Assembly (NCBI RefSeq): GCF_012927185.1
Contig: NZ_JABBGB010000001.1
Coordinates: forward strand, 992,001 to 1,056,000
From: Pseudoflavitalea sp. G-6-1-2
GTDB taxonomy: Bacteria; Bacteroidota; Bacteroidia; Chitinophagales; Chitinophagaceae
DNA: 64,000 nucleotides
Direction: 5' to 3'
Shown: positions 7,092 through 14,761 of the stretch, piece by piece
How the letters are laid out: the number at the start of each line of letters is the position of its first letter
How positions within the stretch are numbered: the first letter of the stretch is position 1
Translations under genes and position numbers: made by a program
The notes under the pieces: generated by a model
What the model was told of the DNA's origin: nothing
The model's database searches: none
The model's input: only the letters and a program-made list of their open reading frames with translations

Positions 7092-7295
7092 CACAGAAAG
7101 TATGGGTCTTATTTTTACATCGGATTTGAAGCTCATATAAACAAGCAATCGTTGAGCAGGCAATAGCTAGAGGCAAATGGACAAGCAGTGTGTAGAGGCC
7201 GGAATTCAAATCCATACAAAATAGACTTTGAAGACTTTTCATATGGCAAGCAATCGTTAGAGGTCATCTGTTTCTACAGAAGACCCTTTTTTTTT
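7092..7295 (+). ncRNA. Candidate structured RNA or leader with intrinsic terminator
   Basis: A plus-strand RNA is suggested by strong pairings inside a 479-base gene-free gap. GGATTTGAA (7122-7130) pairs perfectly with TTCAAATCC (7205-7213), and GCTCA (7131-7135) with TGAGC (7153-7157). GGTCATCTG (7262-7270) pairs with CAGAAGACC (7277-7285) with one mismatch and is followed by nine T, a good terminator. GGGTCTT (7104-7110) can instead pair with AAGACCC (7280-7286), opening the terminator. A TTTG-N18-TAAGTTGT promoter lies at 7056-7085. Either a ~190-nt sRNA (6S-like in size and end pairing) or an attenuator for the gene at 7479. No family assigned. Confidence 0.45.
7142..7263 (+). repeat. Degenerate short repeats within the noncoding region
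   Basis: CAAGCAATCGTT occurs exactly at 7142-7153 and 7247-7258, and a weaker copy CAAGCAGTGTGT starts at 7182. Each is followed by GAGCAGG or TAGAGG (TAGAGG at 7168-7173, 7193-7198 and 7258-7263). The spacing is irregular, so it is not a CRISPR or coding repeat. The repeats coincide with the candidate structured RNA and may be loop sequences with a common partner. Confidence 0.4.
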
Positions 7296-7478
7296 ATAAG
7301 AACGCCTGCAATATAACACAAAAATTATCCTCCCTCAACCCGGCAGGTGAATTTCTCGAAGGATTTGTTAAAGTGTCTTCATTCCTTTCCTGATTTATGC
7401 CACAGGTATTCCTTTCCCCACACGGATTTCCGAAATTAGACGGTCAGCCCATCTTTATTTATCCAAAGCCTTCATGCT
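7296..7478. other. Upstream region of the GT117 gene
   Basis: AT-rich sequence between the candidate terminator at 7295 and the ATG at 7479. It holds no open frame with coding character and no clear TAnnTTTG promoter, although TATTTATC occurs near 7456. I see nothing else in it. Confidence 0.4.
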
Positions 7479-10400
7479 ATGAGCTTCAACAAACTGAACA
7501 ATCTGGCAGGGTGGATCGTGTGCCTGACCGCCTGTATTGTTTACTTTCTTACGCTTGAGCCAACAACCAGCTTCTGGGATTGTGGCGAATTCATTTCCAG
7601 CGCCAATAAATTACAGATCCCGCATCCGCCAGGCTCCCCGCTTTTTATTCTGATGGGCCGGTTCTTTGTGATCCTGTTCGGCGATAATCCGCATACGGCC
7701 GCCATTGCTGTGAACAGCATGAGCGCACTCGCCAGCGGCTTCACCATTCTGTTTCTGTTCTGGACCATCACCCATCTTGCCAAAAAGCTGATGCAGCCTG
7801 CATCGCAGCCATTAACTGGTCAGCAGGTGTTTGCTGTAATAAGTGCAGGTGTGATCGGGTCGCTTGCGTATGCATTCTCCGATTCGTTCTGGTTCAGTGC
7901 GGTGGAAGGTGAAGTGTATGCGTTAAGCTCTTTGCTGACTGCACTCGTTTTCTGGGCCATCTTCAAATGGGAGGCAAGAGCCGATCAGCCCGGTGCCGAT
8001 CGCTGGCTGGTGTTCATCTTTTTTATGATGGGCCTCTCGATTGGCGTGCACCTGCTGAACCTGCTCACTATCCCCGCCATTCTGATGATCTGGTATTTCA
8101 AAAGATACAAGCCATCCACCAAAGGAGCTGTGGTTGCATTGATCGCCGGATGTGCCATCACTGTCTTCATCATGAAATTCGTAGTGCAGAGCACCGTACG
8201 CGCCGCCGGTAAATTCGATGTGTTCTTCACCAATGAAATGGGACTGCCTTATTTTACCGGCTTTGCCTTTTTCTTTCTGTTGCTGGCGGCAGCGCTGATA
8301 ATAGGCATCCGGATCACATCCCGAAAGAATTGGTATCGGGCCAAACTTGCACTCTGGTGTGCAGTGTTTGTGCTGCTCGGATATTCTACTTACACTACCA
8401 CATTGGTCCGCTCCAATGCCAACCCAGCTGTGGATATGTTCAATGTAGATAACCCCATTAGTCTTGCTTCTTATCTGGGCCGCGAATCTTACAACGACTG
8501 GCCGCTGCTCTACGGCCCTGATTTCACAGAGCGGGCTCCCTACAAAGTAACAGGGCCGCTGATGGTGCGCAGCAACGGGAAATATGTTGAAGCAGGAACC
8601 AACATAACGCAAGACTGGGCCAATACACCCGGTGCGCATCTCTTCCCGCGCGTGTGGGACAATAACAATGAACGCGGACAAGCCGAATGCTATCGCAGAT
8701 TTACCGGACTCGAAGAAGGAGAGCAACCCACATTCAAAGACAATATCAATTACTTCACCCGCTACCAGGCGGGCTGGATGTACATGCGTTACTTCATGTG
8801 GAACTTCGCCGGAAAGCAAAACGATCTGCAAGGCCTCGGCAATCCACGCGACAGTAACTTCATCAGCGGATTTTCGTTCGTAGACAATACTCTTTACGGC
8901 AATCAGGAAAAAATGCCCGACTCCATCCGTGCTGAAAACAAAGCACATAACCAGCTCTTCATGTTGCCGCTGGCATTGGGCATTGCCGGATTGTTCTTTC
9001 ACTTCAAAAGAAACAAACAGCACTGGATCGCCAATATGCTGCTATTTCTCATAACAGGATTGGGAGTGGTTGTATTCCTCAATCAGAGCGGGTTTCAGCC
9101 GCGTGAGCGCGACTATGCATTTGTTGGTTCTTTCTACGCCTTCGCTATATGGATCGGCCTCGGAGTGCTTGCACTCATCGATCTCGCAAATCGTTACATC
9201 AGAAAACCGGCAGCAACCTGGGCCGCAGCAACGCTTTGCTTCTTCGCGGTTCCCGTTCTGATGGCACAGCAGGAATGGGACGATCACGATCGCAGCGGCA
9301 AAACACTCGCGCGTGATCTCGCCAGAAATTATCTCGAAAGCTGTCCACCCAACGCCATACTCATCACCGCCGAAGACAACGACACTTATCCTATCTGGTA
9401 TCTGCAGGAAGTAGAAGGTGTTCGGCGCGATGTGCGCGTAGTGATCTCCACCATGATCGGTTCCGACTGGTGCATCGATCAGCTCCGCTACAAACTGAAC
9501 AACAGCGCTCCCGTCGATGTGATCTTCACCAAAGAACAACTTCAGGGAAATATCAGAAACGTAGTGTACTTCAATAAAATGGCAGGATACGATCCTCAGA
9601 AATATTATGACCTCTATGATTCGTTCAAAAACATTGCAGCCAGTGATGATCCGAAATTCACAGCGCAATCTGAAGATGGAGAAACCCTGCACACACTGCC
9701 CATGCAGAAATTCAGTCTGTCGGTAGATGCGCAGAAAGCCATCGCCAGCGGCGCTGCACAGCCGGGAGAAAAACTGAGGACATCGTTGCTGCTCGATCTC
9801 TCCAATAAAAGCTATCTCTTAAAAAATGATCTCGCTCCGCTCGCACTGATCGCCGCCAACAAATGGGAACGTCCTGTCTGTTTCACTAATCAGCAAACGG
9901 CAGCAGAGCTCGGCATCGGCCAATACGTGCGCCTCACAGGACTTTGCTGGCAACTCACACCTGTAGAGAACAGCCAGACTGACAACAAAAATGCCTACGC
10001 CAACATGATGAAACATTTCGCATATGGCAATACCAATCGCAAAGGCATCTATCTCGATGAAGACAACAGAAGACGACTGAACATTGTAAAGAACGCACAC
10101 GTGCAGCTCGCGATGAGTCTCATCAACGAAGGTAATATTGCAGCGGCCCGCGAAGTGCTCCATCGTTTCGACAACAATGTAAGCGAGGCTAATTTCCCAT
10201 ATGGATTTACCAGCAGATCCAACCAGCACAACGTAGTCTCGCTGCAGTTTCTGCAAGCAGCCTATCTGGCCGGAGATGTGGCGCTCGCTGCAAAAATAAA
10301 TGCATCGCTGAAACGCGATCTTCGTCAACAGCTTGATTATTACCGAAGCCTCGGAGACGATCTGAAAAACGATGAAGAGCTCGCGAAAAATTCGTATCTT

Positions 10401-10544
10401 TTATTAGAAGGCAAACCGGGCGAACTCAGCAATCGCCAGATGAATTTTGCCGAAGATATTCTCACAAGTTTTCAATTGCTGCACCAGCTGAATCAATGGG
10501 AGCAGTCGCCACCGAAAACAGCAAATGTTAAAGGTGTATCATGA
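7479..10544 (+). CDS. GT117/DUF2723 membrane glycosyltransferase
   Basis: The 1021-residue protein has an N-terminal half of about ten membrane segments and a long soluble C-terminus. The DUF2723 signature is at the N-terminus: FWDCGEF (32-38), where acidic residues sit in the first periplasmic loop as in GT39-type mannosyltransferases, then HPPGSPLF (49-56). CAZy lists the family as GT117; in this phylum it is linked to protein O-glycosylation of exported proteins. A second membrane block spans about 480-590, and the last 400 residues are probably periplasmic. The gene is alone on its strand, ends with a strong terminator, and may be controlled by the structured leader upstream. Confidence 0.85.
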   Translation: MSFNKLNNLAGWIVCLTACIVYFLTLEPTTSFWDCGEFISSANKLQIPHPPGSPLFILMGRFFVILFGDNPHTAAIAVNSMSALASGFTILFLFWTITHLAKKLMQPASQPLTGQQVFAVISAGVIGSLAYAFSDSFWFSAVEGEVYALSSLLTALVFWAIFKWEARADQPGADRWLVFIFFMMGLSIGVHLLNLLTIPAILMIWYFKRYKPSTKGAVVALIAGCAITVFIMKFVVQSTVRAAGKFDVFFTNEMGLPYFTGFAFFFLLLAAALIIGIRITSRKNWYRAKLALWCAVFVLLGYSTYTTTLVRSNANPAVDMFNVDNPISLASYLGRESYNDWPLLYGPDFTERAPYKVTGPLMVRSNGKYVEAGTNITQDWANTPGAHLFPRVWDNNNERGQAECYRRFTGLEEGEQPTFKDNINYFTRYQAGWMYMRYFMWNFAGKQNDLQGLGNPRDSNFISGFSFVDNTLYGNQEKMPDSIRAENKAHNQLFMLPLALGIAGLFFHFKRNKQHWIANMLLFLITGLGVVVFLNQSGFQPRERDYAFVGSFYAFAIWIGLGVLALIDLANRYIRKPAATWAAATLCFFAVPVLMAQQEWDDHDRSGKTLARDLARNYLESCPPNAILITAEDNDTYPIWYLQEVEGVRRDVRVVISTMIGSDWCIDQLRYKLNNSAPVDVIFTKEQLQGNIRNVVYFNKMAGYDPQKYYDLYDSFKNIAASDDPKFTAQSEDGETLHTLPMQKFSLSVDAQKAIASGAAQPGEKLRTSLLLDLSNKSYLLKNDLAPLALIAANKWERPVCFTNQQTAAELGIGQYVRLTGLCWQLTPVENSQTDNKNAYANMMKHFAYGNTNRKGIYLDEDNRRRLNIVKNAHVQLAMSLINEGNIAAAREVLHRFDNNVSEANFPYGFTSRSNQHNVVSLQFLQAAYLAGDVALAAKINASLKRDLRQQLDYYRSLGDDLKNDEELAKNSYLLLEGKPGELSNRQMNFAEDILTSFQLLHQLNQWEQSPPKTANVKGVS

Positions 10545-10609
10545 GAAAACTACAACGGACAATGATCCGTTAATAAAACAGTCTCTCGTTATTTTTATAG
10601 GATAAGAGG

Positions 10610-10639
10610 GCCGCCGCCAGTTTCCTGGGGCGGCTTTTT
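10610..10639 (+). terminator. Terminator of the GT117 gene
   Basis: GCCGCC (10610-10615) pairs with GGCGGC (10629-10634), with further pairing possible inside, followed by TTTTT (10635-10639). Confidence 0.85.
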
Positions 10640-10703
10640 GTTTTGATCAACTTCACCAACAATTCATGTGAGTGGTTTAAATTTGTTGTCTCAACATTCA
10701 AGC

Positions 10704-11387
10704 ATGGAAAACCGCAGCCACGGAAAGATATCATTGGAAGGAAATTCATCTGACAAAAATCAATTCACTGCTAAAAAAGCCTCCTGGCGAAACCAGTTAC
10801 AAAAGATAACCGCAGGATTGAGCTTTCTTCTGTTGATTGCAATGGCGGGTTGTTCATCAGGTCCGAAAACAAAAAATCCCTGCGTGGAGATCAGCACAAG
10901 TAAAGGAGACATCATTGTAGAGTTGTATGCCGATAAAGCACCCAAAACAGTCGCAGCATTTTTATCTTACGTTGAAAAAGGACTGTATAAAGATGCCAGC
11001 TTCTATCGCGTACTCAATCAGGATAACCAACCCTCCGACGCAGCCAAAGCGCAGGTAATTCAGGGAGGGCTTTACCGGAGCGCCAAAAGACCCGAACTGC
11101 CCGGCATCCCTCACGAAACCACACAGGCAACCGGCATCCTTCATCTCGATGGAGTAATTTCTCTGGCACGCACCACACCGGGAACCGCCACCACAGAGTT
11201 CTTCATCTGCATCGGCAATCAGTCGGGATTCGATTACGGCGGAACCAACAATCCAGACGGACAAGGTTATGCGGCCTTCGGCCGTGTGATAAAAGGACTC
11301 GGCACCGTGCGCAAAATCTACAATATGCCTGAGACAGATCAGTACTTCGATCCGCCCGTTCCTATCTACAACATTGAAAAGTTGTAA
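10704..11387 (+). CDS. Cyclophilin-type peptidyl-prolyl isomerase, lipoprotein
   Basis: The chosen ATG gives 227 residues; an in-frame GTG at 10668 would add 12. A basic N-terminus leads to a hydrophobic stretch ending in LLLIAMAGC, so residue 50 should be a lipidated cysteine. The cyclophilin domain follows (about 60-225): ISTSKGDIIVELYADKAPKT, FYRVL, and TEFFICIGNQ near the active site. The canonical active-site arginine is probably that of FYRV. The unusually long pre-lipobox region (about 40 residues) suggests the start could be further downstream. Role: folding catalyst in the periplasm or outer membrane. Confidence 0.85.
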   Translation: MENRSHGKISLEGNSSDKNQFTAKKASWRNQLQKITAGLSFLLLIAMAGCSSGPKTKNPCVEISTSKGDIIVELYADKAPKTVAAFLSYVEKGLYKDASFYRVLNQDNQPSDAAKAQVIQGGLYRSAKRPELPGIPHETTQATGILHLDGVISLARTTPGTATTEFFICIGNQSGFDYGGTNNPDGQGYAAFGRVIKGLGTVRKIYNMPETDQYFDPPVPIYNIEKL

Positions 11388-11414
11388 GCACATTTGCCGC
11401 ATACCTTATCTTCG
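11382..11414 (+). promoter_or_regulatory. Probable promoter of the nucleoid-associated gene
   Basis: TTG (11382-11384) and TATCTTCG (11407-11414) resemble the -33/-7 consensus with 22 bases between. The predicted start is near 11421, 14 bases before the ATG at 11435. Confidence 0.4.
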
Positions 11415-11434
11415 CGGCCTCAAAACCGTAGTAC

Positions 11435-12481
11435 ATGACAGGTATCGACAGCGTACAGTTGGAGAAAGTGATGGTCCATAAGATCGGGAACCCTTCCCGC
11501 GGAGAAGAATTGAAGCTGAGCCAAAACCCGCTTACGCTGAACGATGAAATAGTCCGGGGGCTGCTCACCAAGTATTTCCTCGGCGCTTTCAACGAAAACG
11601 AACTCTTCCATTTTACGCATATCAGCGATATTCAGATGAATGAAGTGTATCGCTATGTGGCTGCCATCTTCGAAGACAGGGATACTTTTGTAGAACAATC
11701 TGCCTACCTCGCGCAGTTCCTCTACACCAAAAGCACGCACGTGAAAGTGAAGGAAGGTGAGCTCTATGTAGTGCATTTCGATAATGTGCCTTTCGAAGGA
11801 GAATACATACCGGCCATCGGTATTTTCAAATCTGAAACCAAAGAATCGTTTCTGAAAGTTTTCCCGCACGGGCAGAGCTATGAAGTGATCCACGAAGAAG
11901 GCCTCAACATCAACAAGATGGACAAAGGCTGTCTCGTGTTCAGAACCAATACGGTAGAGGGTTTCAAGGTTTGCGTAGTGGACAATACCAATAAGAACAA
12001 CGATGCGCAATACTGGGTGAGTGAATTTTTACAGGTAACGCCGTATTCAGACAGCTATCATAATACCGACAAAGTACTCAGTCTATGCAAGCAGTTCATC
12101 ACAAACGAATATGCTGAAAAATTCGATGTATCCAAAAGCGATCAGATAGACCTGCTCAACCGGAGCATGGATTATTTCAAAAGCAAGGAGCAGTTCAGTT
12201 TGCAGGAGTTTGCCGAAGAAGTGATCCATCACCAGGAAGTGGTAGATACATTTATGGACTACAAGAAGAACTACGAATCGTCGCGGAACTTCGAGATCAA
12301 TGATGAGTTTGCCATTCACGTATCAGCTGTGAAAGGCCAGCAGCGCGCATTTAAGACAGTACTGAAGCTCGATAAGAATTTCCATATCTACATCCACGGC
12401 CGGAGAGACCTCATCGAAAAAGGATTGGACGAAATGAGCGGAAAGAAATATTACAAGATCTACTTCGACGAAGAAACCTAG
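11435..12481 (+). CDS. Nucleoid-associated protein (NdpA/YejK family)
   Basis: The 348-residue protein matches the 37-kDa nucleoid-associated family along its length: an N-terminal region with LEKVMVHKIGN and the LTLNDEIV stretch, a middle FLKVFPHGQSYEVI, and a C-terminal YYKIYF. Gamma-proteobacterial YejK binds the nucleoid; the biochemical role is not well known. Cytoplasmic, no signal peptide. It is a single gene with its own probable promoter and a shared hairpin downstream. Confidence 0.85.
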   Translation: MTGIDSVQLEKVMVHKIGNPSRGEELKLSQNPLTLNDEIVRGLLTKYFLGAFNENELFHFTHISDIQMNEVYRYVAAIFEDRDTFVEQSAYLAQFLYTKSTHVKVKEGELYVVHFDNVPFEGEYIPAIGIFKSETKESFLKVFPHGQSYEVIHEEGLNINKMDKGCLVFRTNTVEGFKVCVVDNTNKNNDAQYWVSEFLQVTPYSDSYHNTDKVLSLCKQFITNEYAEKFDVSKSDQIDLLNRSMDYFKSKEQFSLQEFAEEVIHHQEVVDTFMDYKKNYESSRNFEINDEFAIHVSAVKGQQRAFKTVLKLDKNFHIYIHGRRDLIEKGLDEMSGKKYYKIYFDEET

Positions 12482-12507
12482 AGCGGTTTCAACAAAAAGC
12501 CAGGAAA

Positions 12508-12540
12508 AGCAGGGTCTTCGTTCGTAAAAAAGACCCTGCT
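12508..12540 (-). terminator. Terminator between convergent genes
   Basis: AGCAGGGTCTT (12508-12518) pairs with AAGACCCTGCT (12530-12540). Read on the minus strand it is followed by TTTTCC, so it mainly ends the EamA gene, but it probably also stops plus-strand transcription. Confidence 0.75.
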
Positions 12541-12552
12541 GCAAATGACTGA

Positions 12553-13560
12553 CTAGGCCATCTTTTCCTTAGCATTAGAAACAATGATTCGTTTATTGGG
12601 TATGGCTGCGGAGCCATTACCAGAATTGCCGTTACCGGAATTGCGGTACTTCGCGAGATTGATCAGCAATACACTTCCGAGGATCACTGCCAAACCAATC
12701 AGTTGCCATTTGCTCATATGCTCATCAGCGAAGAACACGCCGAGCAATACAGCTACCACCGGGTTTACATATGCGTAAGTGCTCACCTGTGTTGGATTTC
12801 TCACCTGCAACAACCATACGTATGCGCTGAATGCGAGAATAGATCCGAAGATAACGAGGTATCCGAGCGCTCCCCATGCACCGGGACTAACAGCGGCAAA
12901 GCTGAATGTTTTCCACTCACCGGCCACTAAACTTCCGGGAATGAAAACTGCGGCAGCAGCCAGCATCTGCCAGGTAGTGTTCACCAGTGCAGATCCGCTT
13001 GAATGGTATTTTGAATAGATGGAACCACCTGCCCAGCTGATACATCCTACCAGTACGATGATCAGTCCGATGAGAATGGAACTTCCCTGAGGATGATTCA
13101 TGATGGCTCCCAGCTGATCGCTCAGCAGCAGGATCACACCAATAAAACCAACCACCAAACCAATGATGGTAGAAGGATTGCTGAAGTTCTCTTTCCACTT
13201 CGGTTTTTCGAGCAGCACAAACCAGATGGGTGCAGAAGAGATCCACACCGCTACGAGAGAACTGGGTAAAGTTTTTTCGGCCCAGATTACACATCCGTTA
13301 CCGACAAACAGCAGCAGCACACCCGTTACCAGCGCGGCTTTGATCTGTTTCCAGTTCCAGAGGTTCTCTCCTTTTATTAAACACCAGATAAGCATGATGC
13401 CCCCTGCTGCCACAAAGCGGAGCGCTCCCATGATCAGCGGTGGAAAATCGTGCACGGCTTTTGAGATGAAGAAATAGGTTGATCCCCATACCAGGTATAC
13501 CGTGGCAAAGGCTAAGATCACCATGATTGTTGACGCGGATTTTTTCTCGACAGTAGACAT
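12553..13560 (-). CDS. EamA/DMT family exporter
   Basis: The 335-residue protein has about ten membrane segments in two EamA repeats. The first begins with YLVWGSTYFFISKAV (22-36) and the second near CISWAGGSIYSKY. It resembles YedA/RhaT-type drug-metabolite transporters, which export amino acids or other small metabolites. The gene lies 11 bases downstream of an Lrp-type regulator on the same strand, which suggests amino-acid export under Lrp control. The C-terminus is rich in G, N and S (about 307-320) and probably flexible. Confidence 0.85.
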   Translation of the reverse strand: MSTVEKKSASTIMVILAFATVYLVWGSTYFFISKAVHDFPPLIMGALRFVAAGGIMLIWCLIKGENLWNWKQIKAALVTGVLLLFVGNGCVIWAEKTLPSSLVAVWISSAPIWFVLLEKPKWKENFSNPSTIIGLVVGFIGVILLLSDQLGAIMNHPQGSSILIGLIIVLVGCISWAGGSIYSKYHSSGSALVNTTWQMLAAAAVFIPGSLVAGEWKTFSFAAVSPGAWGALGYLVIFGSILAFSAYVWLLQVRNPTQVSTYAYVNPVVAVLLGVFFADEHMSKWQLIGLAVILGSVLLINLAKYRNSGNGNSGNGSAAIPNKRIIVSNAKEKMA

Positions 13561-13571
13561 AGATTTTCTCT

Positions 13572-14042
13572 TTATTTTTTTGGAATCACCAGTTGCTGTT
13601 GCTCTTTTACGGTTTCCAAAACGATGGTTGTTTTGGTGGATGAAATCTTAGGGATCTTCTGGAGGGAGTTGCGCATGAGGTGCATCAGAGAAGCCGAATC
13701 GGCTGTGCGCACTTTAATGAGGTAGCAATCTTCACCTGCGATATGATGAACTTCCTGCACTTCAGGGATAGCCGCCAGTAACTGAGAAGTTTCGCCACAG
13801 CAGGTAAAACCTTCGGAGGAACGGATAAAAATAAATGCCAGGAGTTTCTGTTGAATGGCACCCGGATCGATCTGTGCAGTATATCCGCGGATCACGCCTT
13901 TCTGTTCGAGTTTCTTTACCCTTTCCAATACAGCGGAGGGCGCCATACTGAGTTCACGGGCAAGATCGGCATTGGAGATTCTTGCATTGGATTGCATCAG
14001 GCCGAGAATCTGAAGGTCGATATTGTCAAGAGCGATTTCCAT
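13572..14042 (-). CDS. Lrp/AsnC family transcriptional regulator
   Basis: A 156-residue protein with an N-terminal winged helix (LDNIDLQILGLMQ, then ISNADLARELSMAPSAVLER as recognition region, 20-42) and a C-terminal ligand-binding RAM domain. These regulators bind amino acids and often control neighbouring transporters and themselves. The next gene in the operon is an EamA exporter. Three TCAGAAT/ATTCGG-type sites lie upstream, between 14074 and 14190, and are likely autoregulatory sites. Confidence 0.9.
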   Translation of the reverse strand: MEIALDNIDLQILGLMQSNARISNADLARELSMAPSAVLERVKKLEQKGVIRGYTAQIDPGAIQQKLLAFIFIRSSEGFTCCGETSQLLAAIPEVQEVHHIAGEDCYLIKVRTADSASLMHLMRNSLQKIPKISSTKTTIVLETVKEQQQLVIPKK

Positions 14043-14073
14043 TCCGGATAATTTTCTGTAAAATTAACTTTAT

Positions 14074-14190
14074 TCAGAATAAAATTCGGCAGAAGGCGAA
14101 AATTTAGAATTTATTCATTGGACACCTGTCGATGGCCGAACAATAATCGGCGAACTGCGATTTTTGAGCCTTTTCTCAGAATTTTATTCG
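14074..14190. promoter_or_regulatory. Repeated Lrp operator candidates
   Basis: Two near-identical 16-mers, TCAGAATAAAATTCGG (14074-14089) and TCAGAATTTTATTCGG (from 14176), differ only in the central AAAA/TTTT. A shorter GAATTTATTC occurs at 14107-14116. The cores GAATAAAATTC and GAATTTTATTC are reverse complements. They lie between the divergent Lrp and DUF3127 genes; Lrp proteins often bind several such degenerate sites. Confidence 0.55.
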
Positions 14191-14228
14191 GTTTTAGGAG
14201 AATGAATGACTTCGGTTTCAAAATCCCA

Positions 14229-14258
14229 TTGCCAGAATTGCAGACAGAAGTATATTTA
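14229..14258 (+). promoter_or_regulatory. Promoter of the DUF3127 gene
   Basis: TTG (14229-14231) and TATATTTA (14251-14258), spaced by 19 bases, fit the -33/-7 consensus with one mismatch in the -7 box. The predicted start near 14265 supports the ATG at 14284 rather than an upstream start at 14206. Confidence 0.5.
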
Positions 14259-14283
14259 CCGCAAATCAGTAAATAACTCATAC

Positions 14284-14634
14284 ATGGATATTAGTGGAAA
14301 GATCCTCCAGTTCCTCCCTGTACAAACAGGTCAGGGTAAGAACGGTACCTGGAAAAAACAGGAGTTCATCCTCGAAACAGGAGACACATACCCAAAAAAA
14401 GTGTGCATCGCAGCATGGGGCGACAAAATTGATCTCGCCAGCATCAAACCCGGAGAACAGGTAACTGTTTCTTTTGATGTGGAGAGCCGCGAATTCAACG
14501 GTCGCTGGTACACAGACGTGAAAGCATGGAAAGTAGTACGCAGCGGAGCCGGTGGCGGCAGCAGCGACGGCGCAATCGCAGACGGCCCTCCCGGATTTCA
14601 ACCCGGCGCTTCAGACGACGACCTGCCATTCTAA
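14284..14634 (+). CDS. DUF3127 OB-fold protein with SSB-like C-terminal tip
   Basis: The 116-residue protein begins MDISGKILQFLPVQTG and contains a DUF3127 domain (about 1-80), a small beta-barrel resembling single-stranded-DNA-binding OB folds (KKQEFILET, VTVSFDVESREFNGRWYTDVKAWKV). A G/S-rich linker follows (82-106), and the protein ends in SDDDLPF. Bacterial SSB ends in DDDIPF, the tip that recruits repair and replication proteins. The linker-plus-tip layout copies SSB. I chose ATG 14284 because the domain begins there and a promoter lies just upstream. A ssDNA-related role is inferred. Confidence 0.8.
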   Translation: MDISGKILQFLPVQTGQGKNGTWKKQEFILETGDTYPKKVCIAAWGDKIDLASIKPGEQVTVSFDVESREFNGRWYTDVKAWKVVRSGAGGGSSDGAIADGPPGFQPGASDDDLPF

Positions 14635-14726
14635 TCCGAATAGCACCGCTCATCAGAAGCCGGTTTTCTTGATTCGTCCGCTCCGCAGAAACAATCGACC
14701 ATTGGTAGAAAGTATCGCATTATAGA

Positions 14727-14761
14727 AGATCAACTCAGTTAAATTGGGTTGATCTTTTTTT
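14727..14761 (+). terminator. Terminator ending the DUF3127 unit, abutting the next start codon
   Basis: AGATCAAC (14727-14734) pairs with GTTGATCT (14748-14755), followed by T to 14761. The next gene's ATG is at 14762, so the T-run occupies its ribosome-binding site. Confidence 0.75.

Noticed and set aside
7142-7263. CRISPR-like array
   Set aside because: Repeats are short, degenerate and irregularly spaced, with no cas genes in the window.
7104-7286. Definite 6S RNA
   Set aside because: Size and paired ends fit, but the central bubble cannot be shown without a covariance search.
7923-9023. 366-codon minus-strand frame inside the GT117 gene
   Set aside because: It is antisense to a full-length gene with clear membrane segments and family signatures; no homology features visible.
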